From Limnephilus marmoratus (taxonomy: Eukaryota > Arthropoda > Insecta > Trichoptera > Limnephilidae): a stretch of DNA of 64,000 bases. The notes beneath the pieces were generated by a model. The model was not told the origin of the DNA. It ran no database searches and was given only the letters and a program-made list of their open reading frames with translations. This document shows positions 10,248 through 20,547 of this stretch, piece after piece. Location of the stretch: NCBI GenBank assembly GCA_917880885.1, contig OU862907.1, positions 69,931,072-69,995,071 of the forward strand, given 5' to 3'. The first letter of the stretch is position 1. Each line of letters opens with the position of its first letter. The position numbers and the translations under genes are program-made.

Positions 10248-10969
10248 TTTGTGTTTTGTTTACAAAACCTACGCACCAATACCTAACCGCCCCGCACCTC
10301 GCCTACTCCCCGCACCCGTTTACTCCCCGCGCGCTAACACCTATCCTTATTAGCATTCATAAATCATAGTCAGTGTTTATCATCTGTTGTGACTATTCTC
10401 CGTCCAAAATAAGAACAACCTGTGACCGCGCATGTCTCCACCCCTCCCCCCGTCTGCTGCTTGAATGCGCGTTAACCCATTAGATTCCCGCGTTTAAATA
10501 AATTAACTAAATTATTTAATTATTATTTTCCACCCACCTGCAATCAAAAGTTTCAACAATTTATTCATTTAAATAATTATTGTAATGGTTCTCCAATAAA
10601 CGCACTGCATTTTATTAATTTTTGAAAATATGCTCAATGAAATCACCGATTTTTGTATGATGTTTGCGAAATATCATGTTCTCCAGATATTTTTTTTTAC
10701 AAATAATAATTAATCAATAATAATAATTGTGAGTTGAGGTTTGTGTACGGCCTATAAAAAAATAAAACTGATTAACACCAACATTCAGTAATTTTATACT
10801 ACAGTACGTAACACCATTGTTTTATAAATATGCATTGTTCATATTGTTGCAATTCGAATATAAGGACATAATTATTAATGTCATACTTTCCTATTTTGTT
10901 ATTTGCAATTAGTGACAGTGATATCTAATGAATTAGGACTTGGCTGAAACATTGATGTTTGAATAATCG
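10248..10969. other. Spacer between opposed SINEs; no gene seen
   Basis: AT-rich with one C-rich patch near 10265-10330. ATTCTCCGTCC near 10395 is the reverse complement of GGACGGAGAAT near 11676, so inverted homology extends a little beyond the SINEs. Confidence 0.5.
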
Positions 10970-11390
10970 ACCACCTCCGTAGTCCAGTGGCTAAGACTCT
11001 TGACTCACATTCCAGAGGTCGCGGGTTCGAACCCGGCATGCGCAAATAAATTTTATTTGATTAATTTGTGTTATTTCACAATTAATTCATTTAAAATAAT
11101 ATATAGTATATTTGCGGCATGTTCCAGAGTGGAAGATACTATCAGTATCGCCCTGGTGTAAGACCACCATTCAGAATTGAAACGTTGCTTGAAAATGGCT
11201 TTAGCCGTGTTTAGTGACCAGATCTGAATAGCCAGGTACTTCCCAACCTTCCTCTTCCCCACCTCCTTCCCCTCCCCACTATCTTCAGCCTCACAACATA
11301 CCCCAATTGGGGATGCCATAGTCTCACTGGCTCCAGACGGGAGCAGTTGAGATTCTTGTGCGGTATTCACTATAAAAAAAAAAAAAAAAA
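10970..11390 (+). mobile_element. tRNA-derived SINE S4, plus-strand copy with poly(A)
   Basis: Head 10973-11045 has TAGTCCAGTGGCTAAGA (A-box-like) and GGGTTCGAACCCGGC (perfect B box and T-arm). The ~330-bp body is shared with 9850-10247 and the copy ends in an A18 run at 11373-11390. Structure tRNA head, body, poly(A) is that of a Pol III SINE mobilised by a LINE. It is not a functional tRNA gene: the acceptor stem does not close. Confidence 0.82.
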
Positions 11391-11699
11391 ACCATAACAC
11401 GGGCATGTGCCGTAAAATGTAAGCATTGTCGTAAAATCCGCAAAGTGTGTTACCATAAAAAGCAATGAATAAAGAAAAATTAGTAATAATAAATATCCAT
11501 TTTATCACAGGGTCTGAAAGGGTTAAAATTTCAAGATACGTGCATACAGCGCGACAGCCGACGAACGACTGATCTATGGGCGGAGTAACATAGCGGTGGT
11601 GAAGGGACCGAAGAAGGGGGCGGGGTATGCGCAATACGAACCAAATTTCGTACTCTCCCAAGTTGATCTAAAGGTGGACGGAGAATAGGTTAAAAGCTC

Positions 11700-11918
11700 C
11701 ACACAATGAGTTCCGTAAAGCCAAAGTGTTTTTCAATTGAAGAAAAAAGTGCTATATTACACCGTTTAGAAGCCAGGGAATCAAATGTAACCCTCGCTAA
11801 GTAGTTCGGTGAGTCTCATGTCTCATGTTCCAAATTATCTGGCAGTTTTGCGCGTCGTCTGGTTAGTACGACAAAGTATCGCCGGCCCCTTGAGGGTCTT
11901 TATATCCGGATTCTACTG
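11700..11918 (+). pseudogene. pogo/Tigger-type transposon relic: transposase N-terminus and 3' TIR
   Basis: ATG at 11706 reads MSSVKPKCFSIEEKSAILHR and then ESNVTLAK, stop, FGESH. This matches the psq/CENP-B helix-turn-helix start of pogo-clade transposases, with the expected alanine/leucine spacing and a stop where a Glu or Gln usually sits. About 40 bp further the sequence reads GGATTCTACTG|TA, i.e. an inverted CAGTAGAATCC terminus with a TA target, as in pogo elements. The catalytic DDE domain is deleted. The left terminus was not found. Confidence 0.7.
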
Positions 11919-12990
11919 TATGTGGTTCATACGCACATATTCTTTGAATGTCTGTGTTTCTCATACATGAATAACTTTTGAATTAAGAATTTACTGAAAA
12001 CACAAGAGTGTTTGCCTTGCGACATTCCATCTTGAGTTTGTTAGGCAATGGAGAGTCTATATATTATATATAATATCTTTGATTTTTAATACACGTAGAG
12101 CGTTTGTCACTTTTCCCTTTTTGGGTTAATTTTGTGAGATAATGACATGTCTATTTGTATTGAAACGTCATTGTTTGTGTTTGAGCGTAAATGAAGCAAG
12201 CAGAGGGTTGCAGGACAGTAATGTAACATTTTAACCTCTTTAGGAATGTCGTAATAGTTATTTAACAAATTAACAAAGTTTTGGGGAGTTTTCAACATTA
12301 TTTACGTCAAAAATGAGTCTGTCAAAAACCGGCGAATCCAACATAAATAAATAATATAGTGTCGACAAAATCGATACGAAAATTGTGAAAATGAGAATGC
12401 CATTCCTTGTGATATTTTGTTTGGGCAAGTCTGTGACCTCGACACTCCACCGGAGACCAAATATGCGCTAAATCACAAAATAAACATCCAATGAGACGGA
12501 TAGTTACTTACGTGTGCTTAGGCTGTCACCAATGTCCACCGCTCAGCGAATATCACTCCATTTTTGGAAATAACAACAATTCAATAAAGAAAACATATTT
12601 TTCCAACAAGAACGCAAACTTCAAGTAGAAACAATAACTGCACAGTGTTACGTTGTTCAATTCGTCTGCTGTAAAGATAAGTATGTCGTTGTGTGTTGTA
12701 AGATGAGTAATGGTTTGTTAGAAGTTAGTTACTTTGCTAACCGGATTAAAAATTAAATGGTTTATCCTTGACTCGAGTTTGATTTGGCGCATAAATATAC
12801 TAACCCCTAGATCGATATCTTCGGGCCTTTTGCTTCTAAGCAGTTTGGTCATCACTGTCACCAACTTAACCAAAAATAAAATGGTCCACCAAAGACAATA
12901 CACAAATAACATAGAGGAAGTTCAAGGCCATTTATCACCATAGAGAATATGATCGCACTCGACCTTCTTCATTCATTCATTAGCCAAATA
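11919..12990. other. No gene seen
   Basis: AT-rich. GCATAAATATACTAACCCC near 12791 also occurs near 19452, marking an undefined dispersed repeat. Open frames are short and motif-free. Confidence 0.5.
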
Positions 12991-12999
12991 AATTATTTA

Positions 13000-13340
13000 A
13001 AAATAAAAATGCTTGAAAGCAGAAAAATGTTTTAGTTTCCCCAAGAAAACAACGTTCCATCTGACAACGCCTGAGGCCTGAGGGAATGAGCTTTACATAA
13101 TATTTACAGCTCATTCTCTCAGCAGGGAGCTTTGTCAGATGGAAACCTGTTATCCTGAGGAAATCAAAAATTCAAGTGTTGGTAAAAAACCTAAAATACT
13201 TGAAATATGAACTCCTTATAAAAGGAAAACATTTTCAAATAATGATTATGGTTTTTATAACGAATTTCCATTTTTCTGCTTGAAAAATGAGAACTCAGGA
13301 GTACATGTTTAAATACTTTTTATTTTCAGAAAGACAATCA
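13000..13340 (+). repeat. Dispersed repeat R3, copy 1
   Basis: Parallels 15850-16165 along its length: an imperfect hairpin (CATCTGACAA.. to GCTTTGTCAGATGG), then AAACCTAAAATACTTGAAAT and CCTTATAAAAGG. Class unknown. Confidence 0.65.
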
Positions 13341-13412
13341 ATAATAGCACATAAAAACACTGGTTCGGTGAATTCGATGAATTGATAAATGGTTTGAAAA
13401 AGACTATCGACA

Positions 13413-13550
13413 CTGGAAAGGAAACATGGCTAAAGCGTCATACAGCTGTGACATTAAAGATTAACATACACAATAAGCTGTATTGTTTGTTTACGTATGT
13501 TCATCTTTAATGTCACATCTATATGGCGCTTTAGCCATTTTTCCTTTCTA
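13413..13550. mobile_element. Small foldback MITE
   Basis: GAAAGGAAACATGGCTAAAG and GTGACATTAAAGAT on the left return inverted on the right, arms about 60 bp with a ~20-bp loop. TSD not clear. Confidence 0.7.
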
Positions 13551-13744
13551 GCAGTCACCGTACATATCTTAGTTCTTGTAGAATGAAATAAAAAATCTGC
13601 ATATTCTAAATTTCCTTTCAACCGAAATTAAACAGAGTATACCTTCATCGAGGGCCCATTTCAGCCATCTCACAGTAAAAACCGCATCACGTGTTCTGAA
13701 AAAAAAATATATCACATTAAAAAAAGTTTGTGAACATAATATAT

Positions 13745-13797
13745 AATATTTTTCCCTTGTGATGACATACTTTGTTTATCACAAGGGAAAAATATTC
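13745..13797. other. Perfect 18-bp hairpin
   Basis: ATATTTTTCCCTTGTGAT and its exact reverse complement, separated by 14 bp. May be a MITE remnant. Confidence 0.6.
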
Positions 13798-13829
13798 TCC
13801 CTTCTGTTCATATGAAAAACGAAAAAACC

Positions 13830-14195
13830 ACGTAAGATCGTTGGAGATCCGCAAAAAATGCAAGGCTGATGTAAGCGTAATGAGTAAGATTGAGAAAGAA
13901 ACCCTCAGATGGTTTGGGCATGAAAAGCGAATGTACAATGAATGGAAGAAGTATATATAACGCAGATGTGAGTGGTAGTGAAGTGCCAAGTCTTCCTCGG
14001 GGACACCAGAGGAAGACTTGGCACGATCAAGTGAATAATTGCTTGCTTGCGTGGGGCACGTCAAGAGTCAGAATAATAGAATAGTATGTATAAATGTGAA
14101 TGAGGCAAGGAATGTATGCCAAGACCGAGTTGTTTGGCGGTCCGTCCTCTCTGAATGCCCTGCGGGAAAACAGCATGACAATTAGTTACTTAAAG
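13830..14195 (+). pseudogene. RTE-type LINE relic, ORF C-terminus and 3' end (copy a)
   Basis: Plus-strand pieces in two frames read KCKADVSVMSKIEKETLRWF, GHEKRM, then NADVSGSEVPSLPRGHQRKT and WHDQVNN, then VCQDRVVWRSVLSECPAGK. These are the conserved post-RT blocks of RTE-clade elements (RWFGHV.RM, RG.PR..W.D.V, W..LV). At least one frameshift. 5'-truncated, with only the last ~120 codons left. Confidence 0.8.
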
Positions 14196-14644
14196 CATTA
14201 TTAATTTTACTTGCCAAATGTTATGGTCTGCCAAACAATGTTATAAGGTGTTCCTAATGTAAAGCTTCAAAATCATCCAAAGTATGGAACATTTTCTGAA
14301 ACAATATTTGTGAAACATTAACCACTCGAACCCATAAGCTTGTTTTAACGATAATATAACATTAACAGACATATGTATGACGTACGAGGCGTACGTAACT
14401 TATTAAAGTAAAATTGAAACCATATTATTTTTATCAATACAAACACATGTCATTTAACCTCAAATAGGTTTAAAGATAAATCAAGCTGAATGTTAATGTC
14501 GTATGTAATTACCTGATTTCTGGATCAATTGCGGACAAACTTTAACCATTTTTCCACCTCTGTAATTCGTGTAAACGATTTTTGAATGAAATATGCCCAT
14601 CGGCGATGTCAACAATACAAATTCAAATACGAATTCATGTTCGT

Positions 14645-14885
14645 TTTAGAAGTGAGTCGTTCGCGAACGAGTCGGCTCAGTGAACCGGATTTTCATACTG
14701 ATCCGTAAGATCCGGTTCCCAAAGAACGATCTTCACGGTTCGCGGATCTTCGCGAACGAGTGAGCCGGTGAGCCAACTGACCCGCCAGATCCGGTGAGCC
14801 GACTGACCCGTGGGAGCCGAGAGCAGTGTATCGTTCAACGGATCTCGCGGCTCGCGGGTCACTGCTGATGTACTGATGCGGATTG
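14645..14885. repeat. CpG-rich cluster of GAACGA / TGAGCCG motifs
   Basis: Repeated and palindromic motifs TCGTTCGCGAACGAGTCGG, AGTGAACCGGAT, GTGAGCCG, then (GTTC)4. Related motifs recur at 15562-15600 and near 19256. Reminiscent of subterminal regions of hAT-like elements, but no clean termini were found, so left unclassified. Confidence 0.5.
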
Positions 14886-15003
14886 CTCGTTCGTTCGTTC
14901 GTTCATAGCCACTCTAGTCAGCGACGCAGAAAGGTAAAATATGAAAGTAAGGTAACGGTTTACAGTTCAGTTCACTATGACACTTTTCTACGCGGTGGCG
15001 TAC

Positions 15004-15272
15004 CTTTGCTGGTCAGTGTGCGTGCGCCGTGCATGTACTACCGAAATACAATGAATATAATAATAATATCGGAATTCAAGCGTGTTTGCGTGCATAAAAC
15101 GTCAGTCGTGACGTCAGCGCTCCGGCCACATTATCCTTTGCTGGGTAGTGTGCGTGCGCCGTGCATGTTATTACTTTATTACCGAAATACAATGAATATA
15201 ATAATAATATCGGAATTCAAGCGGGTGTGCGTGCATAATACGTCAGTCGTGACGTCGACGCTCCGGCCACAT
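15004..15272 (+). repeat. Tandem duplication, two ~130-bp units
   Basis: GTGCGTGCGCCGTGCATGT, TACCGAAATACAATGAATAT, ACGTCAGTCGTGACGTC and GCTCCGGCCACATTAT occur in the same order twice (from about 15017 and 15149). The open frame across both units is a by-product. Confidence 0.85.
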
Positions 15273-15849
15273 TATTTTGTTTATTATAACAGGATAAGTT
15301 ATATTATTATTATGCTCATTGTTTATTTTCAGTAAATCATTCATTGTTTATTTTCAATAATCCATGCTTTCTAAAAATCGTTAAAAAAGTAAAGTTGGTG
15401 TTGGTTTCATACCAAAGATCAAAACTCAACTAAATACAAAGGATTTCATTTTTTCATTCAGGGATACAAGAATCCGATTAAAAAGGGAACTCCAAAATAT
15501 TGGGGTTCCCTTTTTAATAAAGTGTGAAGGGCTGAGGGAGGGGACGGGGGAGATGGACCAATTCAGTCGTTCATTCGAGCCGGTTCACTGACCCGGATCT
15601 TTTCATTGAACGCATAAATAAACCAGTCATTAGATTGATAACTTCGTGGTTTTACTATGGACCAAGTGTCAACGCTATTTGACCATATACATACCTATAT
15701 TTGACGACTTTTTATTCGATATGCGCAACGATGTCGTCACACATACCATAGACAAGGGGATAGAGGAAACAAAATAAAAGGCTCGACCATAAACAATATA
15801 ATTATCTTTCAGTACCTACCCAATTTATTAGCCTAAAATATTAATTTAA

Positions 15850-16165
15850 AAATAAAATTAAATGTCAAAATGTTCTCCAGGGAACAGAGCTGGATCTGAC
15901 AATCGCTGCCTTGAGAAAATGAGCTTACTTTTCTTTACTGCTCATTTTCTCCGGACAGAGCTTTGTCAGATTGAAACCCGTTGCCCTATGAAGAAACCAA
16001 CTGTCGTAAAAATAACCTAAAATTACTTGAAATTTCAATCCCTTCAAAAGGGGAAGAACAATTTCAAATAAGATTTAGCTTTCCTACGATAGTATCGACT
16101 TTGACATTTCTCTGGTTTCAACAGAAAAATGAAAAACTCAATTAAACGTTTTAGTATTTTATTAA
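15850..16165 (+). repeat. Dispersed repeat R3, copy 2
   Basis: Diverged copy of 13000-13340 with the same hairpin (GGATCTGACAA.. to GCTTTGTCAGAT). Confidence 0.65.
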
Positions 16166-16519
16166 AAACAGGAAATACAAGAAAAACTAACTAAAAATCA
16201 CGCCGTTTCCCCGCAGGGGTAGGCCGATAGGACGGACCGTCAAACAACTGGGTCTTGGCACACACTCTTTGCCTCATTCACACTCACACATCCACTCATA
16301 CATACTATTTCTGACTCTTGACGTGGCCCGATGCAAGTATCGGATTCCCTTGATCGTGTCAGGTTTTCCTCTGGCGTCCCTGACTTCATCTACCACTCAC
16401 ATCTGCGTCATATATTCTACTTACACCCCACGCTTCGTTCATTCGCTCTACATGCCCAAACCATCTGAGGGTCCCTTTCAATCTTACTCATTATGATCAG
16501 CCTTGCATTGCATTGCTTG

Positions 16520-16800
16520 ATCATAAATAATAATATTTGGATGATTTGTATAGCGCCATTTTTTGTAAAAAAATACCTCAAAGGTACTCTGCACAAACTT
16601 ATATTTCTGCAATCTAATTCCAACTACAAAGTAGACAATCCATTATAACAACTTATGGATAAAACTTGCATCCACCGGTTCATCGATCATTGATATGAAA
16701 CTACCTATACGTACAACGATTTGACCGATGAACGCTTTGCTGCATATAAAATGTACATATTATATTTTTTGTACTCTGTACAGGCAGAAAATATACAGTA
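16520..16800. repeat. Dispersed repeat R2, copy 1, inside the RTE relic
   Basis: Starts ATATTTGGATGATTTGTATA and shares blocks such as AACTTATGG and TGCATCCACCGGTTCA with 40141-40372. It replaces RTE sequence that is present in copy c at 39139. Class unknown; possibly a SINE or MITE. Confidence 0.65.
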
Positions 16801-16975
16801 TCATACGTAGTTTTACCACACATCCTCAGGGGTGTCATTTCTACAGCATTCAGTCCACTTTCCTCTGCCAGTTCCATGCCTCACTGCCATACATAAGGGA
16901 AGGTACCAGCATTCCGTTGTGGACTGCTAGTTTCACTTCTTTACACAGTTTTTTGTTAGCGCCAATAGCATTCAG

Positions 16976-17569
16976 GGGTGAAATGCAGATCCGGGCACAG
17001 TTTGGAAATTTAATAAAAAGGCACTTTCTAGATGAGAAAAGTATGGAGATGATGAATAAAAAATAAATTAAGGCGCGCTCGGCAAAATTGAGGGAGATAC
17101 AACCGTTCAAAGTATTTAAAAAATCACTTGGCGAACTGATATTGACAGTTCGTTGTTCGTTCGCCATGTTTTCACCGCTTAGGTATGTTGGATCCCAGAC
17201 CTAATACAGAATTGATAGTACGCCAGAATCACAAACCATGTTACACAAACCTAGCGTAGCCGCTAAACCACTTGAAAACTGGGATGTTTTTCTTGCCTTG
17301 ACGTGAGCAGGCGCTATAAAGGGGCACTTTTTTTGTATCACAAACCATGATTAGCGTATTAGGTTATAAAAAAAATGGCGGGCGGACGCGGGCGAACTGT
17401 CAATATCAGTTTGTAAAGTGAAATTTTAAATACTTTGAACAGTTGTATCTCCCTCAATTTTGCCGAGCGCGCCTTAATTTTTGTTTTATTCAGCTTTTCC
17501 ACACTTTTCTCATCTAGAAAGTGCCTTTTTATTAAATTTCCAAACTGTGCCCGGATCTGCATTCCTCCC
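16976..17569. mobile_element. Long-TIR element C (594 bp), nested in the RTE relic
   Basis: Ends GGGTGAAATGCAGATCCGGG and, inverted, GGGAGGAATGCAGATCCGGG, as in element B. Perfect 8-bp TSD GCATTCAG at 16968-16975 and 17570-17577. Arms of roughly 190 bp; centre is one shared core (17230-17338). B and C are the same family, and C fixes its boundaries. Confidence 0.93.
17230..17338 (+). repeat. Shared core unit in element C
   Basis: CACAAACCATGTTACAC to the next CACAAACCATG at 17339, with CTAGCGTAGCCGCTAAAC and GCGCTATAAAGGGGCAC. Confidence 0.93.
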
Positions 17570-17764
17570 GCATTCAGTCCTCCATTAATAGAATTACCTA
17601 CATTTACCCTTCTTTCAATATCTCTATCAGCCTTCCCGTCTCTCATACACATACTTCCCACGATATACAAACTCATCCACCTGCTCCAAGTTCACAACTA
17701 TATTGCACAATGTGTGCGTACTCTCCTGATAAAAATAGAACAAATTAATTTAGAAAAGCTAAGC

Positions 17765-17885
17765 GTACTGAGAATATATTGGTCCTGCTGCATCCTGGTC
17801 CAGGCCATGGAGTACTCTTCCTCCTTCTTATGTTCGCTCAAGAACAGCGGTGAAAGAGAGTGGTGGCACACGTCAGCCCCATCTC
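17765..17885 (-). CDS. Weak exon candidate, unknown product
   Basis: Minus strand: acceptor-like GTCATGTCAG ending at 17886, then an open stretch reading GDGADVCHHSLSPLFLSEHK followed by EEEYSMAWTRMQQDQYIL, with possible donor CA|GTACGC. GC content is above the surroundings. No family recognised; could be chance or a repeat. Confidence 0.22.
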
Positions 17886-17966
17886 CTGACATGACACCAC
17901 AACGTTACTGTCCCACATACCTACAACAATCATATGTCATTATTAAGGTGCTAAATTAATGCTTTT

Positions 17967-18613
17967 GGTAAATATCGGTTCGGATTGGCCACGCTTATTA
18001 CGAATAATTTTTAGAAAAAAACTTTAGATTCGCCTTAATTACTATAAAAGGAAACTTTTTGGCTTTGGGGCGGCGGAAAATAATGCATTTTAATTTTCAA
18101 TTGCATAAAACCAAAATTCACTTCGCGAACCGACGACGCAGCGAAAATCCGCAGCCGTAGCTGTCACTGTTATGGACTGTAGCTGACTTCGTGGGATAAA
18201 GCGCGTAATTATGAAATTTCTCTAGCGGGCTTGTTTGTGTAACATGGTTTGTGATACAAAAGAATGTGCCCCTTTATAACGCCTACTCGCGTCAACGCAA
18301 GAAAAACATCCCAGTTTTCAAGTGGTTTAGCGGCTACGCTAGGTTTGTGCAACATGGTTTGTGATTCGCGGTATTTCATGCAGGTATCCCACGAAGTCAG
18401 CTACAGTCCATAACAGTGACAGCTACGGCCGCGGATTTTCGCTGTGTCGATTCGCGAAGTGAATTTTGGTTTTATGCAATTGAAAATTAAAATGCATTAT
18501 TTTCCGCCGCCCCAAAGCCAAAAAGTTTCCTTTTATAGTACTTAAGGCGAATCTAAAGTTTTTTTCTAAAAATTATTCGTAATAAGCGTGGCCAATCCGA
18601 ACCGATAATTACC
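17967..18613. mobile_element. Long-TIR element D (647 bp)
   Basis: Near-perfect inverted arms of about 260 bp starting GGTAA(A/T)TATCGGTTCGG. Perfect 8-bp TSD ATGCTTTT at 17959-17966 and 18614-18621. The termini differ from B/C and from A, yet the centre is the same core, here on the minus strand (18254-18363). The subterminal motif AAATTCACTTCGCGAAC is also in element B. No transposase. Confidence 0.93.
18254..18363 (-). repeat. Shared core unit in element D (inverted)
   Basis: Minus-strand CACAAACCATGTTGCAC at 18363 through CTAGCGTAGCCGCTAAAC and TTATAAAGGGGCAC, then the next CACAAACCATG from 18253. Confidence 0.93.
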
Positions 18614-18658
18614 ATGCTTTTATATGTATTATTATAATAAGGTAAAATGCAAACAAAC

Positions 18659-18774
18659 CCAGAGATCAGTAGGCGCAGGCCGTCGTTCGTGGAACGTGCT
18701 CTCTTCTCTAGGGGAATGACACCAGTAATCTCCACCGGCCTGTCAGCTGTAAGGATAGGATTTAGTGTTTCGAG
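18659..18774 (-). CDS. Weak exon candidate, unknown product
   Basis: Minus strand: acceptor TAATATTTTCAG then an open frame LETLNPILTADRPVEITGVI continuing PLEKRARSTNDGLRLLISG to a possible donor GG|GTTTGT. Mixed, non-repetitive amino-acid composition is compatible with a real exon. Its intron side is immediately followed by the TSD of element D. No family recognised. Confidence 0.28.
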
Positions 18775-20390
18775 CTGAAAATATTAAAGAAAACATCTCA
18801 TGAGATACATCAAGACAGACCGACAGATAAAAACAAAACAAGATAAATGCAGAAATGTTTCATATAAATGTTTGTACCTTTTTGTTTGCAGGTTATAATG
18901 GTTTTCAAGAGCATAATCATATCGCGAAATGAGACGTTTTGCGATACTAGTAGCCACAAACATATGGACGAGTTCTCAAAATTGGATAATAAACGTATTC
19001 AATTCTATTTCACTTGTTTAGGAAGCAAATTTTGAATTCGCGTCGCATTGAAATAAACCGTTGAGAGCAATCCGGATACATTATTTCACCCAGCTGTCAA
19101 AAGCTTAAATTCAAAGTTTTCCTATTGGCATCCAATTTCCCATTGGTGGAGAGAGATTGCGCAAAGATGACGTCACACAGTCATAGATATTATCTATCTT
19201 CGGTCTTGGTTGAAAATTTGGATCGGAGTTATACCCCCCTGATTGAACGAGACCCAGTGAACCGGCTCGCTCAACTGAGACGCTTTGCCCGCCTCTAGTT
19301 CGTTTGACAATCGTATGATGCAATTTGACGTTTAAAGTTAGACCCATGTTGACCTATCTATAATTAAGCTTTATCTATAAGAATTTGGTCCGCTCCTGTC
19401 AGTTCCAAGGTCAAAGCCGAGATTAACGCCCCTGATTTGGCGACACTACGGTGCATAAATATACTAACCCCCTACGGTGGTCACGGTGGTCATCGCTGGT
19501 GTTACCATTATGAAAAATACTTATTCCGTTTTATATGGGGTAAAATTTCCCTTGTTGATATAATTAATTATTACTAATTTCGGTTGTAATTCTGTCTGTA
19601 ACTCCGGTTAACCTTTAGTACTTTTGCCTTTTTAACAAACCTTATTATTATTTATTTATTATTATTAATTTAAGTGTCATTTTCAAAATTGTAAGTGTTT
19701 GTTTGGAAAATTCAGTCTAGCTGTTAAGTACCTAACTGTGGTAGTATTGATAGTAGTCCAACTCCAACAGTGACGCCATATCCCAAAAATTAGGGTGAAA
19801 ATCAAAATATTTAACATGTTATGAATAGTAAAATAACCATTTTTTCGTCAGTTTTATTGAGAATTAAGATCGTATAATAATGGTACCTCAATTATTTACT
19901 AAAAAATACGAAGTGAAGTAGTTTATTTACAACCTCCTCACGAGGGATTTCTGTTCCGGGGTGAACTCTGGTGGGTTTGTTCTACGGGTATTTAAAAAAA
20001 AAAATCTTTAATTTTTGCATAAATATTATGGTTACATTAATTAGTGGATTTTTCGACCACCATGCTAGGCTGATGCCCGTGTTATGGTGGTCGATTTTAC
20101 ATATAATGCAATAAAAATCACATGTTCGTGTAATATTTTTAAAGAAAAACATTGTAAAACAAATTCAAACCAAATGCTTGCCTTGTCTTCAACATAAAAA
20201 TGATTACATTCTATCTAATATAGACATTTTCAACTGTGACGAAAATAAATATAAAAAACTCTGTCAAGAGTGCATTAAAAATGTATTTAGTGAGTACAAA
20301 ACTGCATAAATGTAATGTTATATTATGTAATGACATATATTTTGTACTACTTACCTCCTAATAATGTGATATATTTTAGTTGCATTCTAT
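18775..20390. other. No gene seen
   Basis: AT-rich. A CCTACGGTGGTCACGGTGGTCAT stretch near 19474 and an inverted TCGACCACCA.. / TGGTGGTCGA pair at 20053-20094 are small repeats. Nothing coding. Confidence 0.5.
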
Positions 20391-20392
20391 TG

Positions 20393-20547
20393 TTTTGACA
20401 CTTTCATAAACCTTCCTACACATACTTGAACTTGTAGAAATAAACTTGAAGTTTGAAAGTTCAAGTTTATTTCTAACAGCAATTGTTGATTTTTTGCCCA
20501 TCCGCCCCTTGTGCCCCCCTCCAGAAAAAAATCCTGGATTCGCCCTT
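20393..20547. mobile_element. MITE M6 fragment (short copy)
   Basis: Shares TTTTGACACTTTC, ACTTGAACTTGTAGAAATAA with its inverted partner, and TTGTTGATTTTTTGCCC.. with 42123-42476, and ends in CCTGGATTCGCCCTTGA. The matching GCGGATTTAGG left end is missing. Confidence 0.65.

Larger units (their letters stand above)
16195..17710 (-). pseudogene. RTE-type LINE relic (copy b), split by repeat R2 and element C
   Basis: Minus strand, from 17710 downwards: NLEQVDEFVYLGSMC, RDIERRVNVGNSINGGLNA | element C | IGANKKLCKEVKLAVHNGML, VPSLMYGSEAW | R2 insertion (~16520-16800) | IMSKIERDPQMVWA, then the frameshifted 3' end. YLGS and LMYGSEAW are RTE-family signatures. The frame on both sides of element C joins when the 594-bp element plus one 8-bp TSD is discounted. 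5'-truncated at about 17705. Confidence 0.85.

Noticed and set aside
10973..11045. Functional tRNA gene
   Set aside because: Good A/B boxes but no closing acceptor stem, plus a SINE body and poly(A) downstream. Same reasoning for 46930, 55545, 56205 and 56298.
11071..11661. 196-residue minus-strand open frame
   Set aside because: About half is the S4 SINE body and poly(A) read backwards (a Phe run). No motif.
12718..12943. Overlapping opposite-strand open frames
   Set aside because: Short, hydrophobic AT-rich translation without motif or splice context.
14883..15335. 150-residue open frame
   Set aside because: It spans a ~130-bp tandem duplication; the repeated peptide has no recognisable domain.
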